From the NCBI RefSeq assembly GCF_000519305.1, contig NZ_JAFG01000003.1:310181-374180 (forward strand): a stretch of DNA of 64,000 nt. The letters are read 5' to 3'. This document shows, piece by piece, positions 63,143 through 64,000 of this stretch. Origin of the DNA: Mesorhizobium ciceri WSM4083 (GTDB lineage Bacteria; Pseudomonadota; Alphaproteobacteria; Rhizobiales; Rhizobiaceae). The number at the start of each line of letters is the position of its first letter. Position 1 is the stretch's first letter. The notes under the pieces were generated by a model that was not told the origin of the DNA, made no database searches, and was given only the letters and a program-made list of their open reading frames with translations. The position numbers and the translations under genes were made by a program.

Positions 63143-63970
63143 ATGACGGAAGCGATCAGGCTCTACTGGGGCCGGTTCGGACATGTTTCTATCCTGAATG
63201 TCGCAAGCGACTTCGTCACCCATGCCCATGTCGAGGCCCATCTGATCATCTGGCTGGAAGGTACGGCCGGCGAAATGACCATCGGCCGCGAGACCGTCCG
63301 GCTTGGACCCGGAATGGCCGCCGGCATCAACTCCTTCCAGCCGCACAGCCATGTTCTGTCGCAAAACGGGACGCCCGGTCTGTTTCTCGCCTTCTACATC
63401 GATGCCGACTGGGCGCGGCGCCGCCGCGACCTGCCTTCGTCGGCGCCGCTGTTTTCACAAGCCGCGATCACGCTGGAACCGTGGCTGCATCAGGCCGCCG
63501 CCAATCTGCTCGACCACCTCAGCGACAATGAGAGCATCGACGACATCGCCAACTACGAGATCGAGCGTTTCATCGATAGCGTGCTCGACGCCGCCGACGC
63601 CTCGGCGCCGCAGGAGGCCCGTGTCCGCATCAACACCATGCAGGATTTTCGTGTCCGCAAGGCAATCCAGCTGATGAAGGCCAATGTCTGCGAGCGCATC
63701 TGCTTCGACGACGTGGCGCGCAGCGTCGGCCTGTCGCGACCGCATTTCTTCGCTTTGTTCAAGGAACAGACCAATCTGACGCCCAATGTCTACTGGAACA
63801 CGCTGCGCATGGAGGAAGCGGTGCGGCAGCTGCAATGGTCGCAGGAACCGCTGATCTCGGTCGCCTGCAATCTCGGCTTCACCACGCAGGGCAATTTCTC
63901 GCGCTTCTTCCGCGACCATGTCGGCGTGCCGCCGACGCTCTACCGCGAGGCCGCGCGGGCGATTGCCTGA
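63143..63970 (+). CDS. AraC family transcriptional regulator
   Basis: This 275-residue regulator has an N-terminal cupin-like effector domain (HAHVEAHLIIWLEGTAGEM, about residues 27-45) and a C-terminal AraC double helix-turn-helix (about residues 170-270) with ICFDDVARSVGLSRPHFFALFKEQTN split over the first motif and LISVACNLGFTTQGNFSRFFRDHVG over the second. GGAGG lies 9 bases before ATG 63143. It follows the IdnO-like gene by 179 bp on the same strand and may activate the sugar importer operon. The residual 30 bases of the window hold nothing I can identify. Confidence 0.9.
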   Translation: MTEAIRLYWGRFGHVSILNVASDFVTHAHVEAHLIIWLEGTAGEMTIGRETVRLGPGMAAGINSFQPHSHVLSQNGTPGLFLAFYIDADWARRRRDLPSSAPLFSQAAITLEPWLHQAAANLLDHLSDNESIDDIANYEIERFIDSVLDAADASAPQEARVRINTMQDFRVRKAIQLMKANVCERICFDDVARSVGLSRPHFFALFKEQTNLTPNVYWNTLRMEEAVRQLQWSQEPLISVACNLGFTTQGNFSRFFRDHVGVPPTLYREAARAIA

Positions 63971-64000
63971 GCCTGTCCTCGTTTAGTCAAGGTCGACTGT

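Overview
The window looks like chromosome from a GC-rich Rhizobiales alphaproteobacterium, most likely Mesorhizobium or a close relative. The reasons are the gene content (many ABC importers for amines, peptides, sugars and sulfate; TamA/TamB; rhizobial-type cysTWA), the strong GC bias that opens long antisense frames, and intergenic palindromic repeats of a kind common in this group. There are about 52 protein genes. I saw no tRNA, rRNA, CRISPR array or insertion sequence. The genus is inferred, not proven.

Layout. 0-1.5 kb: a minus-strand operon of Rrf2 regulator, AhpD-like protein and DoxX (cut by the window edge). 1.8-4.5 kb: preT-preA, the two-subunit NAD-dependent dihydropyrimidine dehydrogenase. 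4.6-7.4 kb: ChaC-like cyclotransferase, double-VOC protein, a small exported protein and a second DoxX. 7.6-11.7 kb: a dimethylglycine/sarcosine dehydrogenase-like flavoprotein next to an MttB-family methyltransferase, a possible methylamine/betaine demethylation pair. 11.9-18.9 kb: a transglycosylase lipoprotein and a complete peptide-type ABC importer. 19.1-27.1 kb: tamA-tamB, TamB carrying a large internal duplication. 27.4-36.0 kb: alpha-2-macroglobulin, pbpC and a D-Ala-D-Ala dipeptidase (envelope and peptidoglycan). 36.2-42.8 kb: sulfate uptake (sbp, cysT, cysW, cysA, a second sbp and an Rrf2 regulator) interrupted by a TacA-TacT toxin-antitoxin pair. 43-46.6 kb: NmrA-like reductase and DoxX divergent from a LysR regulator, then an acyltransferase-like protein.

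46.6-64 kb is a sugar or sugar-acid catabolism region. One operon holds a ribose-type ABC importer with two different permeases plus gluconokinase, next to a LacI-family GntR-like regulator; a perfect 14-bp palindrome lies in its promoter. After an MFS gene and a DUF3175 gene come two nearly identical FadR-type GntR regulators flanking a divergent pair of dehydrogenases, then a second sugar ABC importer (divergent binding protein, single-domain ATPase, permease), a gluconate 5-dehydrogenase (IdnO-like) and an AraC regulator. FadR-type operator motifs (TnGTnnnACnA) occur in both divergent promoters, which suggests one regulon.

The most interesting points are this two-regulator/three-operator regulon, the RT-motif beta-hydroxyacid dehydrogenase inside it, the MttB/dimethylglycine dehydrogenase pair, the 625-residue tandem duplication in TamB, and an inverted-repeat element that ends exactly at the pbpC start codon and supplies its ribosome binding site.
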